From JAVBLD01 sp031553705 (lineage in GTDB: Bacteria > Bacteroidota > Bacteroidia > Bacteroidales > Marinifilaceae): a stretch of 64,000 nucleotides of DNA. The position numbers and the translations under genes were made by a program. Below the pieces are notes generated by a model. The model searched no databases. It was not told the DNA's origin and was given only the letters and a program-made list of their open reading frames with translations. Positions 8,871 to 18,315 of the stretch are shown here, piece by piece (position 1 is the first letter of the stretch; the number at the start of each line of letters is the position of its first letter). Where the stretch lies: positions 1 to 64,000 of the forward strand of contig JAVBLD010000018.1 in the NCBI GenBank assembly GCA_031553705.1. Direction: 5' to 3'.

Positions 8871-8930
8871 AATTAGGAGTTGAAAATTGTAGATTTCTCT
8901 TGCCACCTGCCGCTTGCTCCCTGCTACTCA
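8871..8930. repeat. intergenic repeat-like sequence (AGTTGAAAAT plus CTTGCC/CCCTG words)
   Basis: Contains AGTTGAAAATTG followed by CTTGCCACCTGCCGCTTGCTCCCTG. Similar word combinations occur at about 29255-29330 and 47110-47180. They appear to be a degenerate family of noncoding filler sequence, not a gene. The right end overlaps the gldH stop region. Confidence 0.45.
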
Positions 8931-9394
8931 TTTATCTTTTCTATTTTCAATCCGACATTTTTCACCCCTTTCAGACACTCGATCCTCATTCCTTGCTCAA
9001 TTCGGAATAGGCACTCTCCTTGTGGTAATAGGATACCTTCTTTATTCAGCGGTTGCTCAAGGGTTTTGATCGTTCCGCCTTCGCCCAGCCAACGTCCGTC
9101 CGATTCCGCAATCTTTATATTAGCGGTATCTTTCCGCAATCTTTCGGCGTTGTGACGGATCTCCATAAAACACCACAAGTTTGCCATCTCATAGTCGGAC
9201 GTGTGCCGCATGCACAGGCTTACTTTGTACCTGCCGGCTTCGGGGATATTCACCCGGAATTCGGGAATGTCATATCTGCACCAGTTTTCGTCTTTCACCG
9301 TCTGGTATATTCCAAAAACAACTCCTTTCTTGCAACCGGAAGTCAGGATTACCAACAGGCATATTATAAAATATCTTATCATAATCGTTGACAA
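8924..9394 (-). CDS. gldH: GldH-family gliding motility lipoprotein
   Basis: 156 residues with a lipoprotein signal (ILTSG-C, lipidated Cys21). The body has the features I associate with GldH: a Trp/Tyr-rich beta sandwich, the YEMANLWCF region, DGRWLGEGGT, and an ending with EQGMRIECLKGVKNVGLKIE. GldH belongs to the gliding/type IX secretion accessory set, but homologues persist in non-gliding Bacteroidales, where the role is unclear. A second Met (residue 5, start at 9382) is an equally possible start. It sits between ldcA and trmB in the same direction. Confidence 0.8.
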   Translation of the reverse strand: MSTIMIRYFIICLLVILTSGCKKGVVFGIYQTVKDENWCRYDIPEFRVNIPEAGRYKVSLCMRHTSDYEMANLWCFMEIRHNAERLRKDTANIKIAESDGRWLGEGGTIKTLEQPLNKEGILLPQGECLFRIEQGMRIECLKGVKNVGLKIEKINE

Positions 9395-9425
9395 TTAGTA
9401 GTTATTTCCTACCTGTTATTTCAAA

Positions 9426-10316
9426 TTACAGGAAATTTATCTCCGTTTTTTCATTGTTCACGGTAAATTCGATTTTTGCTCCCATAATTAACGGGTAATT
9501 TTCCGGAGCATGGCCGGCAGGGAATCCGAAGCATACAGGATACTCGTACTCGTCAATGGCCTCTTTGATGATTTCGTACGCGTTCTTTCCGAAAAGTTCT
9601 CCCTGCATATTGATAAAATTACCTACAATCAATCCCTGTAGTTTTTTAAATTTTCCGGACAGTTTCAGGCTTTGCATCATCCGGTCGACGGCGTAAAGTT
9701 GTTCTCCGACATCTTCGATAAACAATGCCGCACTCTGGTGCTTTACCTCTACTACCGAATCATGAAGGCAGTGCAATAAGCTGAGGTTCCCCCCTGCCAG
9801 TTCCGCCCGGACAAATCCTTCCCGGTTAAACGGATGAGAAGGGATTATATATGGTGTGATTTTTCCGAAAAGAAAATTCTTTAACCGTAAAAGCGCTTCC
9901 GGGTGAGTCGTCCGGAAGTTTTTCGGCATCGGAGCGTGCATACTTTCAATGCCTAATGAGTTGAGTTTGGTGTGAAATACGGTAATGTCACTGAATCCGA
10001 TCAGCCATTTAGGATCGCCCTGAAACTTCGAATAATCCAGTTTCTCTACGATACGCAGGCTACCATATCCTCCTCTGGTACAGAAAATGGCCCGTATCTC
10101 TTCATCATCCATCGCCCGTTGCATGTCCTCGGCCCGTTGTTCGTCCGTGCCGGCGAAATAGCCGCATTGCAACGTCGCATGCTTCCCTACAATTGGATTT
10201 AATCCCCAGGAACGCAATAAGTTTGCGGCGTATTCAATAGGTTCCGATTCAATTATACCTGCCGGAGAAATCAGCGCTACGCTGTCGCCGGGTTGCAAAT
10301 ATGGTGGTCTGAGCAT
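9426..10316 (-). CDS. ldcA: S66-family LD-carboxypeptidase (muramoyltetrapeptide carboxypeptidase)
   Basis: 296 residues. Enzymes of this family remove the terminal D-Ala from muropeptide tetrapeptides during cell-wall recycling. The catalytic triad can be placed: Ser109 in IGFSDIT, Glu201 in FIEDVGE and His269 in PAGHAPEN. RGGYGS (81-86) and GGNLSLL (175-181) are also conserved. There is no signal peptide, so it should act in the cytoplasm. It may share a transcript with gldH, trmB and mnmA, all in the same direction with short gaps. Confidence 0.92.
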   Translation of the reverse strand: MLRPPYLQPGDSVALISPAGIIESEPIEYAANLLRSWGLNPIVGKHATLQCGYFAGTDEQRAEDMQRAMDDEEIRAIFCTRGGYGSLRIVEKLDYSKFQGDPKWLIGFSDITVFHTKLNSLGIESMHAPMPKNFRTTHPEALLRLKNFLFGKITPYIIPSHPFNREGFVRAELAGGNLSLLHCLHDSVVEVKHQSAALFIEDVGEQLYAVDRMMQSLKLSGKFKKLQGLIVGNFINMQGELFGKNAYEIIKEAIDEYEYPVCFGFPAGHAPENYPLIMGAKIEFTVNNEKTEINFL

Positions 10317-10473
10317 TGCAGAACTGATATTAGAAAATTATTTGCGAAAATACGTAAAAACTGAAGACGAACGGCTAAAAATTGAAAATTTAATATATGA
10401 GAAATGAGCTATTGAGAAGTTAAGTATTGAAAATCAGTTGTTTTGTAGAAGGCTAGAAACTCCGCGCCTCAGC

Positions 10474-10501
10474 TAAAATCTAAAATCTAAAATTTAAAAT
10501 C
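10474..10501 (+). repeat. four tandem copies of a 7-base unit
   Basis: TAAAATC is repeated four times head to tail, the third copy reading TAAAATT. The array ends 13 bases before the metG -7 element and may be a slippage-prone tract at the promoter. Confidence 0.7.
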
Positions 10502-10514
10502 TGATAAAGTTTTC

Positions 10515-10522
10515 TACCTTTG
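10515..10522 (+). promoter_or_regulatory. candidate -7 element for metG
   Basis: TACCTTTG matches TAnnTTTG exactly and lies 25 bases before the metG ATG. Confidence 0.6.
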
Positions 10523-10547
10523 TGCATCTAAAATAAATGGAAAATAG

Positions 10548-12578
10548 ATGGCTAATTTTAAAAGAAGTCTGGTAACCACAGCGTTACCATATGCGAACGG
10601 TCCTGTTCATATTGGTCACCTGGCAGGTGTCTATGTGCCGGCGGATATTTATGTGAGATATTTGAGAAAAAAGGGGGAAGAGGTCGCTTTTATCGGCGGA
10701 TCGGACGAGCATGGCGTGCCGATCACAATCAAGGCGCAGAAAGAGGGTGTTACACCACAGGATATTGTGGACCGCTATCATTATATCATAAAAAAATCAT
10801 TTGAAGATTTTGGTATCTCGTTTGATATTTATTCACGTACCAGCTCTAAAGTACATCACGAGTTGTCGTCCGCATTTTTCAGAAAATTATACGATAAGGG
10901 GGAGTTTATAGAAAAGACCACTCAACAGTTTTATGATGCGCAATCGGGTCGTTTTTTAGCCGACCGGTATATTATCGGTACTTGTCCCCGGTGTGGCAAT
11001 GATCACGCTTACGGCGACCAGTGCGAAGCTTGCGGTACCAGCCTGAATGCCACCGATCTGATCAACCCGGTGTCGGCGCTTACCGGAAGCAAGCCGGAAT
11101 TAAAAGATACCAAACACTGGTATCTGCCGTTGGACAAGTATGAGGGATGGTTGAAGCGGTGGATACTGGAAGAGCATAAAGAGTGGAAAAGCAATGTATA
11201 CGGGCAATGTAAATCGTGGCTCGATAGCGGGTTGAATCCCCGGGCGGTTACCCGCGATCTTGATTGGGGCGTACCGGTACCAATTGATGGCGCCGAAGGT
11301 AAAGTCCTGTATGTCTGGTTTGATGCTCCTATCGGTTATATCTCGGCGACAAAGGATTTAACTCCCGAATGGGAAAGATACTGGAAAGATCCGGAAACCC
11401 GGATGATCCATTTTATCGGGAAAGATAATATCGTATTTCATTGCATTATTTTTCCTGCGATGCTGAAGGCGGAAGGTACTTATATCCTGCCGGATAATGT
11501 ACCGGCCAACGAATTTCTGAACCTCGAAGGAGATAAGATCTCCACTTCACGTAACTGGGCTGTATGGCTGCATGAGTACCTGGAAGATTTCCGGGACAAA
11601 CAGGATGTGTTGCGTTATGTGTTGACGGCCAATGCCCCGGAAACGAAAGATAACGATTTTACCTGGAAGGATTTCCAGGCGCGCAATAACAACGAACTGG
11701 TGGCCATTTACGGTAATTTTATTAACCGTACGTTGGTGCTGACGCATAAGTATTATAACGGGATTGTGCCGGAACCGGGAGAGACGGATGCTTACGACAA
11801 AGAGGTGTTGGGCGAGATTCCGGCTATTATCGAGAGGGTGGAGAAGAATCTGGATACCTTTCATTTCCGTGAAGCATTGAAAGAGTGTGTGGGATTGGCC
11901 CGTTTGGGAAATAAGTATTTGGCCGATACCGAACCGTGGAAATTGATTAAAACGGATGAAAAGAGAGTAAGAACCATTTTGAATATCTGTTTGCAGATCG
12001 CCGCAAATCTGAGTACGCTGACCGAGCCTTTCCTGCCGTTCAGCGCCGAAAAGCTGCGGGGTTTCTTGAATATCGGACCAATTGACTGGGATAAGATCGG
12101 TGGAGAGGTGATTGCTACCGGCCACCGGATCAATGAGGCCGGATTGTTGTTTGAGAAAATAGAGGATGATAAAATCCAGCAGCAAATCGATAAATTGCTG
12201 GCTACCAAAAAAGCAAATCAGCAGGAACAGACTCAAGTTGTTCCTGCCAAAGCAAATATCTCATACGATGATTTTGCCAAGCTCGATATTCGTGTCGGTA
12301 AAATTGTCGCTGCCGAAAAGGTCGTGAAGACCCAGAAGTTGATGAAATTGACCATTGATACCGGAATTGATACCCGTACGGTGGTTTCCGGGATAGCCGA
12401 ACACTATACCTCTGAGGAGGTTATCGGTCGCCAGGTCAGTATCCTGGTGAACCTGGAGCCGAAAGTATTGAAAGGGATCGAATCGCAAGGTATGATCCTG
12501 ATGGCCGAGAATGCCGACGGAACGCTCTCTTTTGTCACTCCCGACAAGAGTGTAAAGCCCGGTTCGGAGATCCGGTGA
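10548..12578 (+). CDS. metG: methionyl-tRNA synthetase
   Basis: 676 residues, a class I synthetase with the HIGH motif at 21-24 and a KMSKS-type loop KISTS at 330-334. A zinc knuckle is formed by Cys146/149/159/162. A tRNA-binding OB-fold domain (tRBD, about 565-676, beginning YDDFAKLDIRVGKIV) is fused at the C-terminus and normally dimerises the enzyme. The length is typical of the long bacterial MetG type. It has its own promoter element and terminator. Confidence 0.97.
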   Translation: MANFKRSLVTTALPYANGPVHIGHLAGVYVPADIYVRYLRKKGEEVAFIGGSDEHGVPITIKAQKEGVTPQDIVDRYHYIIKKSFEDFGISFDIYSRTSSKVHHELSSAFFRKLYDKGEFIEKTTQQFYDAQSGRFLADRYIIGTCPRCGNDHAYGDQCEACGTSLNATDLINPVSALTGSKPELKDTKHWYLPLDKYEGWLKRWILEEHKEWKSNVYGQCKSWLDSGLNPRAVTRDLDWGVPVPIDGAEGKVLYVWFDAPIGYISATKDLTPEWERYWKDPETRMIHFIGKDNIVFHCIIFPAMLKAEGTYILPDNVPANEFLNLEGDKISTSRNWAVWLHEYLEDFRDKQDVLRYVLTANAPETKDNDFTWKDFQARNNNELVAIYGNFINRTLVLTHKYYNGIVPEPGETDAYDKEVLGEIPAIIERVEKNLDTFHFREALKECVGLARLGNKYLADTEPWKLIKTDEKRVRTILNICLQIAANLSTLTEPFLPFSAEKLRGFLNIGPIDWDKIGGEVIATGHRINEAGLLFEKIEDDKIQQQIDKLLATKKANQQEQTQVVPAKANISYDDFAKLDIRVGKIVAAEKVVKTQKLMKLTIDTGIDTRTVVSGIAEHYTSEEVIGRQVSILVNLEPKVLKGIESQGMILMAENADGTLSFVTPDKSVKPGSEIR

Positions 12579-12594
12579 TCCGATAAGCATACAA

Positions 12595-12633
12595 AACACC
12601 CTTACCGTAATTTCCGGTTAAGGGTGTTTTTTT
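12595..12633 (+). terminator. Rho-independent terminator of metG
   Basis: A 10-bp stem (12595-12604 with 12619-12628) is extended by CCG/CGG inside the loop and followed by a T run. It begins 16 bases after the metG stop. Confidence 0.9.
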
Positions 12634-12686
12634 ATTTTCCAACTGATCAATGATAAAGCGTCAGATCAAACGAGTTTGCCGGTAGA

Positions 12687-15251
12687 TTACCGGATATACC
12701 TTGTTTTTACATTAATTTTTTCTGCTGGAAGTTCTGTTTTAATTATGATTTGGTATGTTTTCCCGGGTAGCAGATCAATATAGTTATCGGAAAAGAAAGC
12801 AGGATGGTCCGGAATGTAAAACATTACATTGCAGGCTAGCTTGTCCGTTTTGACGAGCATCTGTTTTTCTCCCTTTCTTTCGGTAATCTGGGTTGAGATT
12901 ATCGGGTCCGATAGGTTTAATTCTTTCGGAAGGGCAAAATAATGGTACACTTGGTCCAATAGCTCTTTACCTTTATGAATTGAAATTACGGCGACAACCT
13001 CTTTGGCGGAATGTTCTTGTAAAAGCGTTTTGATATCAATGCCGGTTATTGTCCCGGAGCTGTTTGCATTTGCAGTAAAACGGCCGGACAGATTATTCAG
13101 TAATTTGCCGTTAAAGTCAAATAGTTCAACGGTATAGCTGCCTTGAACCGGTTGTATCCGGTCATTCACAATCCACAGCAATAGTTCTTTGTCTTTAGTT
13201 ACCGGGGCAAGCATCACAGGCTTGCAGGCCTCACGGATCGCATAATGGGCTGCTTTCCAGTTGTGATAGTAATCGGTGGTGGACCAACTGGCCACCGGCC
13301 AACAGTCGTTTAATTGCCAGATCAGCGACCCCATGCAATAAGGCATCGCTTTGCGGTGTGCTTTCATAGCTGTTGTGGTGGCACGAGCCTGAAGTACCTG
13401 ACTCAGATAGAGGAATTGTTCGAAATCTTCGGGCAAACGGTAATACCGGTTCATATATTCTTTGATACGCAGATTACCGATGCCACTGCGTTGGTGGGCG
13501 CTCATCACTTCCGATTCGATGTGGTAATCTTCGGGGAGGGCATACTTTCTCACAGTCGTGAATTCAGGAAAGGATTGAAAGCCATATTCGCTCATAAAGC
13601 GTCCGATGTTTTCTTCGAATTTTTCCAACGGATGGCTTTCATGCCATACCCCCCAATAGTGATTATCGCCGCTGGTGCCGGTGTATACGTTGTGCTGATT
13701 GATTCCCGGGCCGGCCATAGGAGAGGAAGGCCAGTAGTTGTCACCGTCGGTGTATTGGGCTATAACTTCCGGCAGGATATGGTGAAAGACATCGGTATAT
13801 GCCTTAAAGATGGTTTCCTGTTGTGCTTTTGAATAGGCTTGCTTCCAGCCCCAACCTCCCGGGGTGTCGTGGCGCCATGCCAGATCGATCTCGTTATTTC
13901 CGCACCAAAGTGCGATGCAGGGATGATTGCGCAGGCGGATAATGTTATCGGTAGCCTCCTGGCGTACGTTTTCCAGAAATTCCGGCGTGCCGGGATACAT
14001 TGCGCAGGCAAACATGAAATCCTGCCATACCAGGATGCCTTTCCGGTCGCATAGCTCATAGAAGTAATCATCTTCATAAATACCTCCGCCCCAGATCCGG
14101 ATCATATTCATATTGGCGTCCGCTACGTCCGTTACCATCTTTTTGTAGTCAGACCGGGTAATGCGGGGCAGGAAAACGTCGTTCGGGATGGAGTTGGTGC
14201 CTTTGGCGAATACCGGAACTCCGTTCAACTCAAAACCGAAGGATTCGCCCTTTGGGTCTTTTTGGCGTATCAGTTTTAATGAACGCAGGCCGGTGGTGAT
14301 GTTCTCCTGTGCAATAATCCGGCCCTCTTTTTTGATTCTGACCGTGAAATGGTACAAATGTTGCTTGCCCAGTCCGTTGCTCCACCATAATTCGGGATTC
14401 TTTATTGAAAACGGGAGTGTTATTCGGTTTTCTCCTTTTTGAGGGGTGATCCCTGTTTTGGCCATAACCTTTCCGTTATGAAATAGCTCAATCTGTAACG
14501 GTGAAGTGGGACCGGCAATAAAATTTACTTCTGCTTCCAGATTGGCCAGCGACCGGTTGACCGAGGGTTGCCGGATAAACAGGTGATCTATTTTGACATC
14601 ATCCCACGATTCCAGTACGACCGGTCGCCAGATACCGGAGGTTACCAGTCGGGGCCCCCAATCCCATCCGAAATGATAGGGCGCTTTCCGGGAGTATACG
14701 CTTACTCTCACCGGCCCCATTCCGCCATATTCGCTATAGTCATTTGAAGCCGGAAGCGCCATACCATACTTTTCTATCTCTTCCAGCCCTTTAATGATCG
14801 GGGACCAGATTTTGACATGCAGCCTGTTTTCTCCTCTCTGCAGTTTTCCGGTCACAGGTACTTTCCATGTGCGGAACATATTATCGGTGCTCATGATCTT
14901 TTCATCGTTCAGGAAGATATCGCACCATGTGTCCAGACCATAAAAAACAAGCTGCTGGTGGCTTTTTGCGTAGGTGGTGTCGTCAATCTGGAAAGTTACG
15001 GCATATTCCCAGTTTACTTTGTCCACCCATTGCACCTCTTTTTCCTGATTACGGAAAAAAGGGTCTTTGATCTGTTTGTTAGCCATCAGATCCGTGTGTA
15101 CCGTACCCGGGACAGTTGCCGGCAGCCAGCGCCCGATCTGGTATTGCCGGAATGTCCAGCCTGTGTTTAACTCTTTGCGTTGTCCATAACTAATAAAGTA
15201 ACCTCCCAAGAGGAAACAAAGGGCTGAAATCAGAGTGAAAATGTCTTTCAT
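12687..15251 (-). CDS. exported beta-mannosidase, glycoside hydrolase family 2
   Basis: 854 residues. A signal peptide (about residues 1-23) sends it to the periplasm. The order is an N-terminal GH2 sugar-binding sandwich, an immunoglobulin-like domain, a TIM barrel and C-terminal beta domains. The acid/base Glu454 lies in WCGNNEID and the nucleophile Glu555 in MSEYGFQSFP. PYHFGWDWGPRL (near 192-201) is typical of beta-mannosidases rather than beta-galactosidases. It should release terminal beta-mannose from oligosaccharides such as N-glycan cores or mannan fragments. It is not in an obvious polysaccharide utilisation locus, but a TonB receptor pair lies divergently upstream. Confidence 0.9.
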   Translation of the reverse strand: MKDIFTLISALCFLLGGYFISYGQRKELNTGWTFRQYQIGRWLPATVPGTVHTDLMANKQIKDPFFRNQEKEVQWVDKVNWEYAVTFQIDDTTYAKSHQQLVFYGLDTWCDIFLNDEKIMSTDNMFRTWKVPVTGKLQRGENRLHVKIWSPIIKGLEEIEKYGMALPASNDYSEYGGMGPVRVSVYSRKAPYHFGWDWGPRLVTSGIWRPVVLESWDDVKIDHLFIRQPSVNRSLANLEAEVNFIAGPTSPLQIELFHNGKVMAKTGITPQKGENRITLPFSIKNPELWWSNGLGKQHLYHFTVRIKKEGRIIAQENITTGLRSLKLIRQKDPKGESFGFELNGVPVFAKGTNSIPNDVFLPRITRSDYKKMVTDVADANMNMIRIWGGGIYEDDYFYELCDRKGILVWQDFMFACAMYPGTPEFLENVRQEATDNIIRLRNHPCIALWCGNNEIDLAWRHDTPGGWGWKQAYSKAQQETIFKAYTDVFHHILPEVIAQYTDGDNYWPSSPMAGPGINQHNVYTGTSGDNHYWGVWHESHPLEKFEENIGRFMSEYGFQSFPEFTTVRKYALPEDYHIESEVMSAHQRSGIGNLRIKEYMNRYYRLPEDFEQFLYLSQVLQARATTTAMKAHRKAMPYCMGSLIWQLNDCWPVASWSTTDYYHNWKAAHYAIREACKPVMLAPVTKDKELLLWIVNDRIQPVQGSYTVELFDFNGKLLNNLSGRFTANANSSGTITGIDIKTLLQEHSAKEVVAVISIHKGKELLDQVYHYFALPKELNLSDPIISTQITERKGEKQMLVKTDKLACNVMFYIPDHPAFFSDNYIDLLPGKTYQIIIKTELPAEKINVKTRYIR

Positions 15252-15294
15252 ATTTTGCTTTTTAATACTTTATCAATGATAATCCAAGATAAGC

Positions 15295-15302
15295 CAAAAG
15301 TA
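15295..15302 (-). promoter_or_regulatory. candidate -7 element for the beta-mannosidase
   Basis: On the minus strand this reads TACTTTTG, matching TAnnTTTG, 43 bases before the start. Confidence 0.45.
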
Positions 15303-15356
15303 ATTAAAAAAAATGAAGTAGAGTACGATTCATTTTCAGGAATCGATGATTTTTTG

Positions 15357-15364
15357 TATATTTG
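15357..15364 (+). promoter_or_regulatory. candidate -7 element upstream of the TonB receptor leader
   Basis: TATATTTG matches the consensus and would give a leader of roughly 215 bases before the receptor ATG. A second match (TATTTTTG, 15542-15549) lies 38 bases before the ATG. Confidence 0.5.
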
Positions 15365-15395
15365 CATGTTATAAACAGTTTTAGATGTGTGGTTT

Positions 15396-15518
15396 ATGGA
15401 CTTTAAATTATTGCTTTTGATTGACTTTTATGTTTTTGAGTCTGACATGAAGGGGATGACCAAAAGGTATGTTATTACGGATAAATGCTATGGATGCGAT
15501 ACTTATTCGAGTCTGTAA
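15396..15518 (+). CDS. 40-residue open frame with a ferredoxin-like CxxC ending
   Basis: A short frame lies between the two promoter candidates of the TonB receptor. Its C-terminal half reads MTKRYVITDKCYGCDTYSS, which resembles the start of 4Fe-4S proteins (YVITDxCxGCxxC) with the third Cys changed to Tyr. It could be a truncated remnant of a ferredoxin-type gene or a leader peptide. It is too short for a firm call. Confidence 0.3.
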   Translation: MDFKLLLLIDFYVFESDMKGMTKRYVITDKCYGCDTYSSL

Positions 15519-15541
15519 TGTGAGTTATCCGCTTTAATATA

Positions 15542-15549
15542 TATTTTTG
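15542..15549 (+). promoter_or_regulatory. second candidate -7 element of the TonB receptor
   Basis: TATTTTTG lies 38 bases before the receptor start codon. It may serve as the proximal promoter. Confidence 0.45.
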
Positions 15550-15587
15550 TATGGCACTGTTTTTAATCTATCGGTAAATTATTTTTT

Positions 15588-18254
15588 ATGAAAAAGGTGT
15601 TTATGAAGAGTGCGATAGTGGTATTTGCTATGTTCTTTATGTCGTTGACTGCCGTTTCTCAAGGGGTTGTGAAGGGAAGATTGGTTGATGCCCAGACAAA
15701 GAAGCCGCTGGTTGGGGCTTCTGTTGTCGTAGATGGCAGTATGACAGGAACCGCGTCGGAATTGGATGGTAGTTTTATCTTAAAAATCAGTAAAGGGGGA
15801 GAACAGACTCTTGTATTCCGGCACATCGGCTATCGGGAGCAGAGAAGAAAAATAGTAGTGGATAACGAGGTGAGGTTGGGAGAGATTGGGATGGAAACGG
15901 AGTACTTCGGGCTCGGAGATGTGACGGTGACCGCTTCGGTGGCCGTGCAGCGAAAGACCCCTGTTGCCGTATCCGCCATCACTCCGATTGAAATCGAGAG
16001 TAAACTTTCATCCCAGGAGTTTCCGGAGATATTGAAGTCTACTCCGGGTACATACGCCACTAAGGTAGGTGGAGGATATGGGGATGCGCGGGTTAATCTG
16101 CGTGGTTTTGAGGCGCCGAACGTTGCTATTATGGTGAACGGAGTGCCTATGAATGATATGGAGTGGGGCGGTGTGTACTGGTCCAATTGGGCCGGACTGT
16201 CGGATGTCACCCGTTCACTGCAGGTGCAGAGGGGACTCGGCGCTTCGAAGGTGTCTGCCCCTTCGGTGGGAGGTTCGATCAATATTGTGACCAATTCGAC
16301 CAATATAAGCGAGGGGGGATCGCTCTCTTATGCTATCGGAAATGACGGATATAATAAATTGTCGTTCAATGTATCTACCGGTTTGAAGCACGGTTGGGCA
16401 ATGTCACTGCTCGGGGCAAAAACCTGGGGAGACGGTTATATCCAGGGAACGGCATTTGAAGCTTATTCTTATTTTGTCAACATATCAAGACAGTTTAATG
16501 CGAAACATCTGTTGTCGTTTACGGCAGTCGGTGCCCCCCAATGGCATGACCAACGGAGTCAGTATGACAAATTGACTATTGCGGAGTGGGAAAAACAGCC
16601 CGGTAAATACCGGTATAATCCGGTGTATGGCTTCGGAGTAAACGGACAGTATAAAACGTCTGCAAAAAACGGATATCATAAACCTCAGCTTTCATTGAAC
16701 CATTTCTGGACAATAGGCGATCATTCCGGTCTTTCGACCGTTTTATATGTCTCTATCGGACGTGGATACGGGTATAGCGGACAAGGAGTAACATCGGCCG
16801 CTAAAAACGACTGGTTCGGTGCAAATTCCTCTACCGGTGTCCCGAATACCAAATTCAGGGCTGCGGACGGAACCTTTGATTATGAAGCGATTTATGAGTT
16901 GAATAAAAATGGCGTGAACGGTTCGCAAATGGTGATGTCGAAATCGGTGAACAATCACAACTGGTACGGCTTGATATCGACTTATTCCACAAAGATCGGA
17001 CAAAATTTTGATGTATATGGCGGGATTGATATGCGCTATTACCAGGGGATACATACCAATAAACTGATCGACCTTTACGGAGGCAGCTATTATATAGATA
17101 ACAGTCGCGCCAGTGTGGTATACAAAAAGGACGACCTGGCCTGGCAAAATGAAAAACTGAAAGTGGGGGACATTATATACCGGGATTATGACGGATATGT
17201 GATGCAGGAGGGTGTTTTTGGACAGATTGAGTATAACAGGAGCGCTTTCAATACATTTGTTTCCGGTTCGTTATCCAATACCGCCTATTGGCGGTACGAC
17301 CGTTTTTATTATGCGAAGGACCGGGCAATGTCGGATAAACTGAATTTTATAGGCTATAACCTGAAGGGAGGAATAAACTATAATCTAAGTGAGAGGCAGA
17401 ATATATTTCTCAATATCGGAGCGATTTCACGTGCTCCGTTCTTTTCCGGCGGGGCTTTCCTGCAGTCGACTACCAGTAATGCCACGAATAAGAATGCTAT
17501 AAATGAGAAAGTCTTTTCGGCGGAATTCGGATATGGGTTCCGTTCAAGTATGTTTACCGCCGATCTGAATGTTTACCGTACACTTTGGTCGGATAAAACG
17601 ATGACTACTTCGTTAACCCTCGGTTCCGAACGCGGAACGATAAATATGTCCGGATTAGATGCTTTGCATCAGGGGATCGAGCTTGACATTGTCCTCCGGT
17701 CATTTGAATGCCTGGATATTACCGGAATGCTTTCAATCGGCGATTGGAAATGGGCCAGTAACGCTACCGGCTATGCTTATAACCTGAACGGGCAACCGAT
17801 AGATAAAAACGGAAAAGAGGTTTCGACCGTTGCCGGACCGGATCATGCAAAGGTACAGGTCAACTTGAAGGATGTACGTGTCGGGAACTCGGCGCAGTGG
17901 ACCGGGGCATTGGGTGTCAAGTATAAAATGATGGAAGACTTCTGTCTTAGTGCGGATTATACCTATTATGACCATAATTATGCAAACTACAGCCTGACAC
18001 TCGGGAGTAGCGATAAGACCTATCAGACTCCTTGGAGAATACCTGCCGCAGGGGTTGCCGATGCCAACGTGAGCTATCGGTTTATGTTCGGTAAACTGGG
18101 AGCGGTGTTGTCCGGGAATATAAACAACCTGTTAAATGAAGAGTACATTACCGATGCCGATGTTACGGCCGGTGTGGCCCAGGATTGGAAGACCGCAAGG
18201 GTGTTCTACGGATTCGGACGCACTTTTTCGATCCGGTTGAAACTTGAATTTTAA
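15588..18254 (+). CDS. TonB-dependent outer membrane receptor with carboxypeptidase-like N-terminal domain
   Basis: 888 residues. A signal peptide is at 1-25. A carboxypeptidase-regulatory-like beta domain follows (about 27-105, VVKGRLVDAQTKKPLVGAS...FRHIGYREQ). The plug domain spans about 120-235 (RVNLRGFEAPNVAIMVNGVP, VGGSINIVTN), and the rest is a 22-strand barrel ending in Phe. It imports a bulky substrate across the outer membrane using TonB energy. It is followed after 61 bases by a large surface-type lipoprotein, giving a two-component uptake arrangement, but no SusD-type protein is present. The substrate cannot be inferred. Confidence 0.9.
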   Translation: MKKVFMKSAIVVFAMFFMSLTAVSQGVVKGRLVDAQTKKPLVGASVVVDGSMTGTASELDGSFILKISKGGEQTLVFRHIGYREQRRKIVVDNEVRLGEIGMETEYFGLGDVTVTASVAVQRKTPVAVSAITPIEIESKLSSQEFPEILKSTPGTYATKVGGGYGDARVNLRGFEAPNVAIMVNGVPMNDMEWGGVYWSNWAGLSDVTRSLQVQRGLGASKVSAPSVGGSINIVTNSTNISEGGSLSYAIGNDGYNKLSFNVSTGLKHGWAMSLLGAKTWGDGYIQGTAFEAYSYFVNISRQFNAKHLLSFTAVGAPQWHDQRSQYDKLTIAEWEKQPGKYRYNPVYGFGVNGQYKTSAKNGYHKPQLSLNHFWTIGDHSGLSTVLYVSIGRGYGYSGQGVTSAAKNDWFGANSSTGVPNTKFRAADGTFDYEAIYELNKNGVNGSQMVMSKSVNNHNWYGLISTYSTKIGQNFDVYGGIDMRYYQGIHTNKLIDLYGGSYYIDNSRASVVYKKDDLAWQNEKLKVGDIIYRDYDGYVMQEGVFGQIEYNRSAFNTFVSGSLSNTAYWRYDRFYYAKDRAMSDKLNFIGYNLKGGINYNLSERQNIFLNIGAISRAPFFSGGAFLQSTTSNATNKNAINEKVFSAEFGYGFRSSMFTADLNVYRTLWSDKTMTTSLTLGSERGTINMSGLDALHQGIELDIVLRSFECLDITGMLSIGDWKWASNATGYAYNLNGQPIDKNGKEVSTVAGPDHAKVQVNLKDVRVGNSAQWTGALGVKYKMMEDFCLSADYTYYDHNYANYSLTLGSSDKTYQTPWRIPAAGVADANVSYRFMFGKLGAVLSGNINNLLNEEYITDADVTAGVAQDWKTARVFYGFGRTFSIRLKLEF

Positions 18255-18315
18255 TTGTTTCGTCGAAGTATTTTATAATCCCGTGATATAATTTAAAAGG
18301 AAATAAGGACATAGT

